Of a stretch of 9,646 nt of DNA, positions 1-5,747 are shown piece by piece (positions within the stretch are counted from its first letter, which is position 1; every line of letters begins with the position of its first letter). Under the pieces are notes generated by a model. The model worked only from the letters and a program-made list of their open reading frames with translations. It searched no databases and was not told the DNA's origin. The position numbers and the translations under genes are program-made. This DNA is from Chloroflexota bacterium (GTDB lineage Bacteria; Chloroflexota; Ktedonobacteria; Ktedonobacterales; Ktedonobacteraceae): NCBI GenBank assembly GCA_005879655.1, contig VBJK01000179.1, positions 1-9,646 on the forward strand. The letters run 5' to 3'.

Positions 1-2
1 GT

Positions 3-554
3 GAGACACATTTCAAACTCTGGACTGCCGCCGCTTTTTATCAACTGATCGAGCGCATCACCTCAGTACATATCCCTCGTAATACAGGGGACTTCCGCCT
101 GCTGGATCGACGGGTTGTCGATGCCTTGATCACGATGCGCGAACAACATCGTTTTATGCGTGGCCTCTCCGCCTGGGTTGGCTTTCGTCAGGAGGCAGTG
201 CAATATGTACGGCAGGAACGCTTTGCGGGCGAGACAAAGTATCCCTTGCGCAAAATGATTCGTTTCTCTCTTGATGCGATTACCAGCTTTAGTCATGTCC
301 CGCTCCAGCTCGCGACGAGTTGTGGCTTTTTTCTTGCTGGCCTGAGTCTGCTTGGTATTGTGGTGGCGGCTATTCTACGCCTCTTCACTGGTGCAATTGT
401 CGGTCAGGCATCAACATTGATTCTGGTGCTCTTTCTGGGCGGCATTCAGCTGATCTTTTTGGGCATTATAGGGGAATATCTCGGTCGCATCTATGACGAG
501 GTGCGTGCGCGCCCGCTCTATATTGTGCGAGATGCTCTCTTAGATGAGAAGTGA
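3..554 (+). CDS. GtrB/DPM1-like family 2 glycosyltransferase, C-terminal part (5' truncated by window edge)
   Basis: The reading frame is open from base 3, so the gene begins before the window and its catalytic GT-A nucleotide-binding part is missing. What is visible is the end of the GT2 domain, including the motif GDFRLLDRR (about bases 99-125) typical of polyprenyl-phosphate glycosyltransferases such as GtrB, ArnC and dolichol-phosphate mannose synthase. A basic amphipathic stretch ([19 protein letters not shown]) follows, then two hydrophobic helices (about bases 300-390 and 410-475), then a short cytoplasmic tail with [14 protein letters not shown]. Members of this family load a sugar from a nucleotide donor onto a polyprenyl phosphate at the inner face of the membrane, for cell-envelope glycan or protein glycosylation. 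The sugar cannot be told from this part. The gene ends in TGA just before a large palindrome and converges with the next gene. Confidence 0.88.
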   Translation, partial: ETHFKLWTAAAFYQLIERITSVHIPRNTGDFRLLDRRVVDALITMREQHRFMRGLSAWVGFRQEAVQYVRQERFAGETKYPLRKMIRFSLDAITSFSHVPLQLATSCGFFLAGLSLLGIVVAAILRLFTGAIVGQASTLILVLFLGGIQLIFLGIIGEYLGRIYDEVRARPLYIVRDALLDEK

Positions 555-565
555 TGCGCCGGAGC

Positions 566-641
566 CTCATAGAGAAAGTAGGGAGTGTGGGCAATGCTTG
601 GCGCGCCGAGCATTGCCCACACTCTCTACTTTCTCTATGAG
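566..641. repeat. 76-bp near-perfect palindrome between convergent genes (38-bp hairpin, possible terminator)
   Basis: The two 38-nt arms (566-603 and 604-641) meet at a GCGCGC centre. Thirty-six of 38 positions pair by Watson-Crick rules. The other two (582/625 and 599/608) are G-U pairs in a plus-strand RNA but A-C mismatches in a minus-strand RNA, so the fold is best in transcripts of the upstream glycosyltransferase. It starts 12 nt after that gene's stop and ends 2 nt from the stop of the convergent small membrane gene. No T-run follows on either strand, so it is not a textbook intrinsic terminator. It may act as an end-protecting or RNase III-cleaved hairpin, or be a copy of a dispersed palindromic element. 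Confidence 0.9.
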
Positions 642-642
642 A

Positions 643-930
643 TTATACTCGGTGTATACGAGGGGCATAAGCCCAGAAGAGACCGATGATAAAGACAAAG
701 AAGACCACGATCATAAGTCCCAAGATGGGGTCAACAATCTCGGAGATAGAAAACTGGAATGTCGCAGCCAGAGTGAGTAACACCAACCAGAGAACGCCAA
801 GGATGGGCAAGATATACAGCCAGTTAAAGCGTTTATCTGGATTGCCATCACTGGACTGTGATGTATCATACTCAAGTTCTGAATCGATTTGCTCCATGAC
901 ATCGCTTTTATGCAAGTTCATGTAGGCCAT
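643..930 (-). CDS. small two-helix membrane protein of unknown function
   Basis: This 95-residue protein is not one I recognise. The N-terminal 35 residues are polar and acidic (DSELEYDTSQSSDGNPD). Two hydrophobic helices follow at about residues 37-58 (WLYILPILGVLWLVLL) and 68-88 (PILGLMIVVFFVFIIGLFWAYA), and the short C-terminal tail is basic (RIHRV). This suggests a small inner-membrane protein with both ends on the same side, probably cytoplasmic by the positive-inside rule. A TTGCGC/TATAAT promoter lies just upstream, which supports a real gene. The start is uncertain: the ATG at 930 has no visible ribosome binding site and sits in the 3' arm of an inverted repeat. Met4 (921) and Met12 (897) are alternatives that keep both helices. 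It is transcribed towards the palindrome at 566-641. Confidence 0.7.
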   Translation of the reverse strand: MAYMNLHKSDVMEQIDSELEYDTSQSSDGNPDKRFNWLYILPILGVLWLVLLTLAATFQFSISEIVDPILGLMIVVFFVFIIGLFWAYAPRIHRV

Positions 931-948
931 TGGAACGATGGCCTACAT
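920..948 (-). repeat. 11-bp inverted repeat enclosing a start codon
   Basis: ATGTAGGCCAT (920-930) and ATGGCCTACAT (938-948) are perfect inverted copies around a 7-nt loop. In the minus-strand transcript, which should begin near 954, this hairpin is at the extreme 5' end and its 3' arm contains the ATG at 930. It could mask that start, stabilise the 5' end, or be a protein-binding operator just downstream of the -10 box. Confidence 0.75.
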
Positions 949-960
949 ACGTTGTATCCT

Positions 961-989
961 ATTATAGTTCTAACTCACCACTGGCGCAA
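961..989 (-). promoter_or_regulatory. sigma70-type promoter for the small membrane protein
   Basis: On the minus strand, TTGCGC (984-989) is followed by a 17-nt spacer and a perfect TATAAT (961-966). This predicts a start of transcription near 954, about 24 nt before the ATG at 930. Spacing and -10 are consensus; the -35 matches four of six bases. Confidence 0.7.
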
Positions 990-1011
990 CCATGCAGGCC
1001 ACGTTGCCAAA

Positions 1012-1032
1012 TAAAAAACGGCCTCAACGGCC
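1012..1032 (-). terminator. short intrinsic terminator overlapping a stop codon
   Basis: On the minus strand, GGCC, a 5-nt loop and GGCC are followed at once by a run of six T (1013-1018). The TGA stop of the upstream small gene (1024-1026) lies in the loop. The stem is only four G-C pairs, so termination may be partial, but it stands between that gene and the promoter of the next one. Confidence 0.45.
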
Positions 1033-1248
1033 TATGGCAAGAGAAGTTTTCGTGGGAGTCGCCCATTCACTAGAATTGGCAAGTGGTGTAGAAGATTGAC
1101 GGACAACGGGGAGGGGGCGCAATTGGTTGAGGTAACGACGTAATTCACGTGCGTTCACCAGATACATCGAGCCATCACTCGAAGAGGGGATCTTACCTTC
1201 AGCAATAGCACAACATACATCAGCAAGAGTCGGGATACGGTCGGACAT
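1024..1248 (-). CDS. small protein, probably HTH/excisionase-like DNA-binding
   Basis: A 74-residue protein with a strong ribosome binding site (GGGAGGTG, 4 nt before the ATG at 1248), so the start is well supported. Residues about 8-42 contain an alanine/cysteine helix, then GKIP, a short turn with SSSDGSMYLV, and the helix ARELRRYLNQL. The order A..(E)GKIP..(G)..YLV...ELRRYL resembles the second half of the MerR/excisionase-type HTH_17 domain, where a 'GELP...G..W.V...DLEAYL' pattern is usual. The resemblance is by eye and the first helix is short, so DNA binding is an inference. The tail (45-74) is polar and probably disordered. It lies downstream of rimM on the same strand but is separated from it by 169 nt and a likely terminator, so it probably has its own promoter. 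Confidence 0.7.
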   Translation of the reverse strand: MSDRIPTLADVCCAIAEGKIPSSSDGSMYLVNARELRRYLNQLRPLPVVRQSSTPLANSSEWATPTKTSLAIGR

Positions 1249-1290
1249 GAGACACCTCCCTACGCAGTACTAAGATGCGCTCTGTTTCCG

Positions 1291-1301
1291 TGTAACGTAC
1301 A
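1291..1301. promoter_or_regulatory. small dyad upstream of the HTH-like gene, possible operator
   Basis: TGTA-ACG-TACA is an 11-bp dyad 43 nt before the start codon at 1248. Around it, the minus strand carries three copies of ACAGAG. If the downstream protein is a DNA-binding protein, this would be a natural autoregulatory site, but a dyad this short can arise by chance. Confidence 0.25.
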
Positions 1302-1365
1302 GTCCCTCTGTTAGCAACTGCTCTGTGTTCCACGGAGGGAAGAACCATCGATTTTCACTCAATTA

Positions 1366-1416
1366 CTAAAACACAGCGATTTTTAAGTTTATTCCACGGC
1401 TTAGCTGACATCGCTG
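1366..1416 (-). terminator. probable terminator after rimM
   Basis: On the minus strand, CAGCGAT (1410-1416) pairs perfectly with ATCGCTG (1374-1380) and is followed by TGTTTTA. The stem begins one base after the rimM stop codon. The loop is long (29 nt), which weakens the call, but the position and the T-rich tail fit the end of the rpsP-khpA-rimM operon. Confidence 0.45.
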
Positions 1417-1417
1417 A

Positions 1418-1981
1418 TTACACTTCTTCGTCTCCTTCGCTGGCATGCGAGCTATCCAGTATAGCCTCATCGTCCAAAAGCCCCCTGATAGGATCAATAT
1501 ACATCATTCTACGAATAAGGTCAATCTGTTTGATTGTCTGCTTGATCGCTGGGATAAGTACTTCGCTGCGATCAGCTTTTTGGATGACGTAGACATCATT
1601 GCCACCGGTAGGCATGATATCCACAATAACGCCCACCTCGTTACCGTCGAGCGTACACACGCGTAAACCAAGAATATCGTGTTGGTAGTAAGAATCAGGA
1701 GGGAGCTGCGCGATCTGGTCGAGTGGAATACACAGATCGTGATTACGCAAGAGTTCGGCGGCGTTTGCATCGTCGATCGTGCTTAACTTGAGCACTAGCA
1801 TCTCGCCTTTATAAGGACGCACTCCCTCTATCTTATAACACGCATAAGCAGGTGCAAGATAGACAGCATCCAACTGGACAAAGCGATCGGGAATATCGCT
1901 CAGTGGCAACACTTTTAGCTCGCCGCGAATACCAAAAGGGGCCACTATTGTACCTATAGTAGCCCATTCTTTTTTTTGCAT
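1418..1981 (-). CDS. rimM: ribosome maturation factor RimM
   Basis: RimM binds ribosomal protein S19 in the 30S head and helps late 16S rRNA processing. The 187-residue product is close to the usual length. The N-terminal RimM barrel opens with IGTIVAPFGIRGELKV (residues 9-24). The C-terminal PRC-barrel runs about 96-170, with YYQHDILGLRV (99-108), TGGNDVYVI (125-133), LIPAIKQTIKQIDL (142-155) and the family's closing IDPIRGLLD (162-170). An acidic tail (SHASEGDEEV) ends it. The ATG directly follows the TAA of khpA with no spacer and only a weak ribosome binding site, so translation is probably coupled to khpA. Codons 2-4 form a run of eight A (1970-1977), a possible slippage site. trmD, often next in such operons, is not present. 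Confidence 0.96.
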   Translation of the reverse strand: MQKKEWATIGTIVAPFGIRGELKVLPLSDIPDRFVQLDAVYLAPAYACYKIEGVRPYKGEMLVLKLSTIDDANAAELLRNHDLCIPLDQIAQLPPDSYYQHDILGLRVCTLDGNEVGVIVDIMPTGGNDVYVIQKADRSEVLIPAIKQTIKQIDLIRRMMYIDPIRGLLDDEAILDSSHASEGDEEV

Positions 1982-2212
1982 TTACAGAATTTCTAGAGAA
2001 GTATGTCGTCCCTCACGTGTACCGCCAGCACGCAAGAGAGCGCGCATGGCTTTGGCGACACGACCCTGACGACCAATGACCTTGCCGAAGTCGTCTGCTG
2101 CGACATGGAGTTCCAATACCAGAGCGTGGCGGTCATTGCGTACTTCACGAACCTGCACAGCTGAAGGGTCATCGACCAATGACTGAGCTAGGTACTCAAT
2201 CAATTTCCGCAT
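1982..2212 (-). CDS. khpA: KH-domain RNA-binding protein KhpA
   Basis: This 76-residue protein is a single KH domain, the form named KhpA (YlqC) in Firmicutes and many other bacteria. The GXXG loop that contacts RNA is GRQG at residues 47-50, within DFGKVIGRQGRVAKAMRALL. Strands VREVRNDRHALVLELHV (21-37) precede it, and the fold ends in HTSLEIL. In other bacteria KhpA pairs with KhpB/Jag and binds many small RNAs and mRNA ends. Its place between rpsP and rimM is the conserved one. It starts 21 nt after the rpsP stop, with AAGG about 9 nt before the ATG, and ends directly against the rimM ATG. Confidence 0.95.
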   Translation of the reverse strand: MRKLIEYLAQSLVDDPSAVQVREVRNDRHALVLELHVAADDFGKVIGRQGRVAKAMRALLRAGGTREGRHTSLEIL

Positions 2213-2233
2213 AACTTAACCTTACTTCAGATA

Positions 2234-2530
2234 CTACTGAGCTTCAGGAGCTTGTGCTTTTTTCGCTGCTTTTGCCTGCTCGAAGCGCTCCATAATGCCT
2301 GTGCGCTTCATCAGAGAGGCGACCGACTCAGTCGGTTGTGCACCATTTTGCAGCCAACTGAGAGCTTTCTCTTCATTGATATTAATGGCAGAAGGCTCAA
2401 CGCGTGGATTGTACCAACCAATATTCTCGATAATGCGACCATCGCGGGGTGAGCGCGAGTCGGCTACCACAACGCGATAGCTAGGGGCCTTCTTCATCCC
2501 TGTACGTTTTAAGCGAATTTTAACAGTCAT
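2234..2530 (-). CDS. rpsP: 30S ribosomal protein bS16
   Basis: bS16 is a primary-assembly protein of the small ribosomal subunit. The 98-residue sequence opens with [40 protein letters not shown] (3-42), the family signature, and continues with [29 protein letters not shown] (52-80). An Ala/Lys-rich tail ([13 protein letters not shown]) makes it longer than the E. coli protein. It is the first gene of the rpsP-khpA-rimM unit. The Shine-Dalgarno match AGGTGA (2544-2549) lies 13 nt before the ATG, longer than usual, and a small CCCC/GGGG hairpin sits just upstream of it. Confidence 0.97.
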   Translation of the reverse strand: MTVKIRLKRTGMKKAPSYRVVVADSRSPRDGRIIENIGWYNPRVEPSAININEEKALSWLQNGAQPTESVASLMKRTGIMERFEQAKAAKKAQAPEAQ

Positions 2531-2658
2531 GCTTGTCTTTATCTCACCTCTTCCCCACTAAGGGGTCTGTATTTTCTCACACGCCGCATTCCAGAGCGAT
2601 GCCCATTGCTGGGCAGACTTCTATCAACAGCACCTTACAGTGCCCCCTGAACTTCGGC
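2531..2658 (-). promoter_or_regulatory. structured 5' leader of rpsP
   Basis: The predicted transcript has about 128 nt before the rpsP start. On the minus strand it can form TGCCCA-GCAA-TGGGCA (2600-2615), a perfect 6-bp stem closed by a GNRA-type tetraloop, and CCCC-(5 nt)-GGGG (2553-2565) a few bases upstream of the ribosome binding site. Nearer the 5' end, a GGGGGCA could pair instead with the TGCCC of the first stem, so two exclusive folds are possible. This may be an autoregulatory leader, but I know no described element with this shape. Confidence 0.4.
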
Positions 2659-2664
2659 TATGCT

Positions 2665-2693
2665 AGGATAGCACGGAGTAAGAAAATTGTCAA
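2665..2693 (-). promoter_or_regulatory. strong sigma70-type promoter of the rpsP operon
   Basis: On the minus strand, a perfect TTGACA (2688-2693) is followed by exactly 17 nt and TATCCT (2665-2670). It lies between the end of the DedA gene (2729) and rpsP, pointing at rpsP, and suits a highly expressed ribosomal protein operon. Transcription should begin near 2658. Confidence 0.85.
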
Positions 2694-2728
2694 CGTAATT
2701 TCCATGCATCGCTTCAAGATTATCATGG

Positions 2729-3334
2729 TCATAAGAGTGTTTTCATTTTACGTGTCACTACAATATACAGAACAATTACTATAGCAAGGCCAGCGAGCAT
2801 TGGTAGCGTATAATCCTGCATGAGTCGTACCGCCAGCACCCAGCGCCGCCCCAGATTCCAGCCAATCGCTAGCAGCGTAGAACACCAGATAATAGAACCG
2901 ACAGTGGCGGCAAACAAGAAGTGCACAAAGTTTGCATGCGTGAAGCCAGCTGAAAAACAGGCAAAGGGTCGAATATAAGGAGTTATACGCGAAAAAAAGA
3001 TCATCCATAGCCCCAATTTTTGGAACCAGCGCTCTACAGTATCAACTTTTTGTTCTTCTATATGAAAAAAACGTATTATCTGCAAGAGGAGAGAACTACC
3101 CCCACGTGCCCCCACGGTATAAGCCAGGCAAGCTCCTGCAACACTCCCGACAATCGCGGTAGAAGCCAAAATCCATATATTCAAGTGCCCAAATGAAGCC
3201 AGCGCCCCAGTAAACAACAAGAGCGAACTATTCAGAATTGGGACGCCAGCACTCTCTAATAGCAAGATCACAGCAACTGTGAAGTAGATGAGCAGTGGCT
3301 GGGTATGTAACAGAAATTGTGTCACAGTATGCAC
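2729..3334 (-). CDS. DedA family (VTT/SNARE-associated domain) membrane protein
   Basis: DedA-family proteins are polytopic inner-membrane proteins; characterised members translocate undecaprenyl phosphate or phosphatidylethanolamine and affect envelope integrity. The motifs are present: ESAGVPI near the first re-entrant region, the small-residue helix ending AYTVGARGG, then FFSRITPYIRPFACFSAG, whose RxxPxxR and following Gly are the family hallmark, and GSIIWCSTLLAIGWNLGRRW. A final helix (LPMLAGLAIVIVLYIVV) precedes a basic tail. I chose the GTG at 3334 because GGAAAGGA lies 8 nt upstream. An in-frame ATG at 3370 would add 12 residues but has no ribosome binding site and lies just after an AT-rich -10-like stretch. 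The gene is divergent from the MFS gene, across about 300 nt. Confidence 0.9.
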   Translation of the reverse strand: MHTVTQFLLHTQPLLIYFTVAVILLLESAGVPILNSSLLLFTGALASFGHLNIWILASTAIVGSVAGACLAYTVGARGGSSLLLQIIRFFHIEEQKVDTVERWFQKLGLWMIFFSRITPYIRPFACFSAGFTHANFVHFLFAATVGSIIWCSTLLAIGWNLGRRWVLAVRLMQDYTLPMLAGLAIVIVLYIVVTRKMKTLL

Positions 3335-3370
3335 AAAATTAATCCTTTCCCCACTCTCAAAGGGGAGCAT

Positions 3371-3669
3371 TTACATATAAGTATCGGTCTAGCCTTTTAG
3401 TGCTACGAACAGCATTGTATGCTAGTTACGAAAACGTTATTATAGTCATATAGCATAGCTCTTCTTTCTTACCTATTCGTGCTTGCTTTACAGAGAAGTG
3501 ACATAATGAAGAGCAAAGTCGTTCTAAGCAATATACAACGCTTACTGTTCAGCCTTCGTAAGATAGATGGAACATGTAAAAAATATTCATGGCGTTAAAA
3601 GCAAAATATATGCTATATATGTAATTTTATCATGTATTCATACAATAAAAAGAGAGAGAGTATAGAGCA
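3371..3669. other. AT-rich divergent intergenic region between DedA and MFS genes
   Basis: No gene is visible. It should hold promoters for both divergent genes. A plausible plus-strand promoter is TTGTAT (3415-3420), 17 nt, TATTAT (3438-3443), about 225 nt before the MFS start. Nearer the gene are ATATATGCTATATAT, an AT-rich dyad, and a run of GA repeats (about 3650-3659) that serves as the purine-rich ribosome binding region. I see no riboswitch-like conserved core. Confidence 0.4.
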
Positions 3670-5010
3670 ATGAAGGTGGCTGATCCATCACCAGTAGAAA
3701 GCAAACCTCCACTTCAACCAAGCCGAGGCCAGGCGCGTTTTGCCTTTAGCGTACTACTCGTTATCAATATACTCAACTATGCAGACCGTTTTGTGCTGCC
3801 TGCAATATTGCGTAGAATACAAGCGTCACCCGCTCAAGGGGGCTTGGGTTTAACGAATTTTGAGGCGGGCTTAATTGGCTCGTCATTTCTGCTGGTGTAT
3901 GCTCTGGCAACACTCCCGATCGGCGTCTGGGCAGATCGGGGCGTACGCAAGAATATTGTGGCCATCTGTGTCGGCATCTGGAGTATTGCGACTGTGCTGG
4001 CGGGCATCACCAGAAACTTTTTACAATTGTTCCTTGTGCGCTCTGTGCTTGGCATAGGTGAAGCGGGCTACGCACCAGCTTCCCTGTCACTGTTGGGTGA
4101 TTTTTTTCCCAAGGAAAAGCGTGGTCGAGTACTTTCTTACTGGTCGTCAGGCACCTTGATTGGAACCGCCATTGGCTTCTCTATTGGTGGTCTGGTGGCG
4201 GATAGGCTGGGTTGGCGTTGGGCGTTCTACGTGGTTGGTCTGCCGGGTCTGATTGCCGCGTTTCTCATTTGGCGTTCGCTGGAGCCTAAGCGTGGTGCAT
4301 TTGACAGTGAGCAAGAAGGTGAGCAAGATGTTGAGTTGGAGACTGCGCATGGCAGTATTGGTAAGGATTTTTTTGGTACTGTTAAGCAGCTTTTACATAT
4401 TCCGACATACTGGATGTTGCTTGGTGCACTTACCTTTAGTTTCTTCACCATTGGGGGGGCTTCGTTCTGGCTACCAAATTACTTTGGTAAGACTTTTAAT
4501 CTCTCTGAGGCACCGGCGGGGGCTATCTCTGGTGCCATACTGGTAATTGGAGGATTAGTCGGTACGATTGTTGGGGGGTGGTTGGCGGATGTGGCCCAAA
4601 AACGACGACAGGAAGGGCGTCTGCTGGTCTCTTCACTTGGCTTATTGCTTGGTGCGCCACTCATCTTTGTGGCGTTGCTCATTCATACACTACCGCTCTT
4701 TAGTGTCGTCTTTCTCTTGGCCGCTATGTTTCTCTCGTTCTGTACTGGCCCGCTGAACGCTGTGATTCAGGATATCATTAAGCCAGACCTGCGCGCGACG
4801 GCGGTTGGTTTCTCGTTGCTCTTCGCACATATCTTAGGTGACGCATCGGCACCATCGCTGATTGGCTTGCTTGCAGATAAAAGTAGTCTTAACGCAGCAT
4901 TGCTTGTTACAGCACCCACCGGTCTTCTCATTGCGGGTATCGTCTGCTTGATTGGGTTGCGTACGGTCGCACGCGATATGCGAAATATGGAAACTCAATT
5001 GCATAAATAG
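3670..5010 (+). CDS. Spinster-like major facilitator superfamily transporter
   Basis: A 446-residue, 12-helix MFS protein in the inner membrane. The first helix carries NILNYADRFVLPAIL (33-47), like the NxxDR motif of Spinster-type carriers. MFS motif A is GVWADRGVRKN (85-95) in the loop between helices 2 and 3. Helix 4 has RSVLGIGEAGYAPASLSLLGDFFP (124-147), also Spinster-like, and RGRVLSYWSSG begins helix 5. An acidic central loop (about 204-235) divides the halves, and a degenerate motif A (GGWLADVAQKRRQEGR) recurs near 303. Spinster-like proteins export lipids or other amphiphiles in animals; bacterial substrates are mostly unknown, so none is assigned. A GA-rich stretch lies 9 nt before the ATG. 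A run of seven G occurs at 4453-4459. The lipoprotein gene follows after 30 nt, probably in the same operon. Confidence 0.92.
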   Translation: MKVADPSPVESKPPLQPSRGQARFAFSVLLVINILNYADRFVLPAILRRIQASPAQGGLGLTNFEAGLIGSSFLLVYALATLPIGVWADRGVRKNIVAICVGIWSIATVLAGITRNFLQLFLVRSVLGIGEAGYAPASLSLLGDFFPKEKRGRVLSYWSSGTLIGTAIGFSIGGLVADRLGWRWAFYVVGLPGLIAAFLIWRSLEPKRGAFDSEQEGEQDVELETAHGSIGKDFFGTVKQLLHIPTYWMLLGALTFSFFTIGGASFWLPNYFGKTFNLSEAPAGAISGAILVIGGLVGTIVGGWLADVAQKRRQEGRLLVSSLGLLLGAPLIFVALLIHTLPLFSVVFLLAAMFLSFCTGPLNAVIQDIIKPDLRATAVGFSLLFAHILGDASAPSLIGLLADKSSLNAALLVTAPTGLLIAGIVCLIGLRTVARDMRNMETQLHK

Positions 5011-5040
5011 CATGTTGCTAAGTAACTAGAGAGTTAATAC

Positions 5041-5634
5041 ATGATTTATAAGAAAAGCTTTGTATTATCAGGTATTCTGATAATACCGTTATTACTGTTG
5101 TTTACTGCCTGTGGCGGAGATAGGAGTGATAGCGGAGGCACTAACACAGCGGCGGGACCAGGAAGTACGACTGTGCCTGTGACGATTACGCCTGAGCAGG
5201 TTACTCCCAAAACGGCACAAGGCACTACTGGTACCGGACCGTTCATCATTGGCACTCCAATGCCTGTATCTGGGGGGAAGGCTGGCAGTCAACAGGTTGT
5301 ACTGGCTGATCGCGTACTGGTCATTAATGAGGCCAGTATGCAAAAAGGGGCGAGTGCAGAAACAACGCTTGTTAACTTGGACCTGTCGGTAAGAAACACT
5401 AGTAGTAATGCTATTATGAACCAGTCTTCTTTCTTCGCGTTGATGGGGCCGGAAGGCGATACCTTTGCCTATCAGTATAATAGCTCCGACAACTTCTATG
5501 GTCCTATCGCAGCCAATAGCACGCGTAATGGCATGGTTGTGTTTCAGGTTCCTACAGCCGCTGCAACTAGTCTGAGACTCCTGTATCGTCCTGAGGTTGC
5601 AACGGAGACCGCCATTCTGCCCTTAAAGACCTGA
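5041..5634 (+). CDS. secreted lipoprotein with DUF4352-like domain
   Basis: The 197-residue product begins with a lipoprotein signal: a short basic end (MIYKKS), a hydrophobic core (FVLSGILIIPLLLLF) and TAC-GG, putting the lipidated Cys at position 24. A low-complexity Gly/Ser/Thr/Pro linker (25-80) reaches out from the membrane. The C-terminal 110 residues (QQVVLADRVLVINEASMQKG ... LVNLDLSVRNTSSNAI ... FFALMGPEGDTFAYQYN ... GMVVFQVP) have the pattern of the immunoglobulin-like DUF4352 fold: a conserved-length strand, 'V.L.VRNTS', then a 'F.L....G..Y' strand and a '.G.V.F.VP' strand. The family is extracellular and of unclear function. AGAGAG precedes the ATG by 7 nt. It is 30 nt after the MFS gene, which suggests co-transcription and perhaps a shared envelope role. 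Confidence 0.85.
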   Translation: MIYKKSFVLSGILIIPLLLLFTACGGDRSDSGGTNTAAGPGSTTVPVTITPEQVTPKTAQGTTGTGPFIIGTPMPVSGGKAGSQQVVLADRVLVINEASMQKGASAETTLVNLDLSVRNTSSNAIMNQSSFFALMGPEGDTFAYQYNSSDNFYGPIAANSTRNGMVVFQVPTAAATSLRLLYRPEVATETAILPLKT

Positions 5635-5700
5635 GCCTAAAGCGCTTTGGTTTCCTCATGCAATAGCTTGTGAGGTAAGTATAAAGTTGATAGTTTACTA

Positions 5701-5730
5701 GTAGTACTTGTTTGTGTAGTACTTGTTTGT
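5701..5730 (+). repeat. perfect 15-bp tandem duplication in the leader of the propeller gene
   Basis: GTAGTACTTGTTTGT occurs twice back to back (5701-5715 and 5716-5730). It ends directly before the ribosome binding site AAGGAAGG (5731-5738) of the gene starting at 5748. Gain or loss of a unit would change the distance from any upstream promoter or site to the gene. Confidence 0.9.
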
Positions 5731-5747
5731 AAGGAAGGTATTTTTCA

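Noticed and set aside
63..296. Minus-strand frame of 77 codons opposite the glycosyltransferase
   Set aside because: It lies wholly opposite a coding frame with recognisable motifs and has no family-like sequence.
1083..1248. Antitoxin or toxin-antitoxin pair around the small HTH-like gene
   Set aside because: No second small gene overlaps or closely adjoins it, so a two-gene system is not supported.
2533..2784. Plus-strand 83-codon frame over the rpsP promoter and leader
   Set aside because: It covers a strong minus-strand promoter and the end of the DedA gene, and shows no protein-family pattern.
5656..5677. CCTCA/TGAGG hairpin after the lipoprotein gene as a terminator
   Set aside because: The stem is short, the loop wide and no T-run follows, so I do not call it a terminator.
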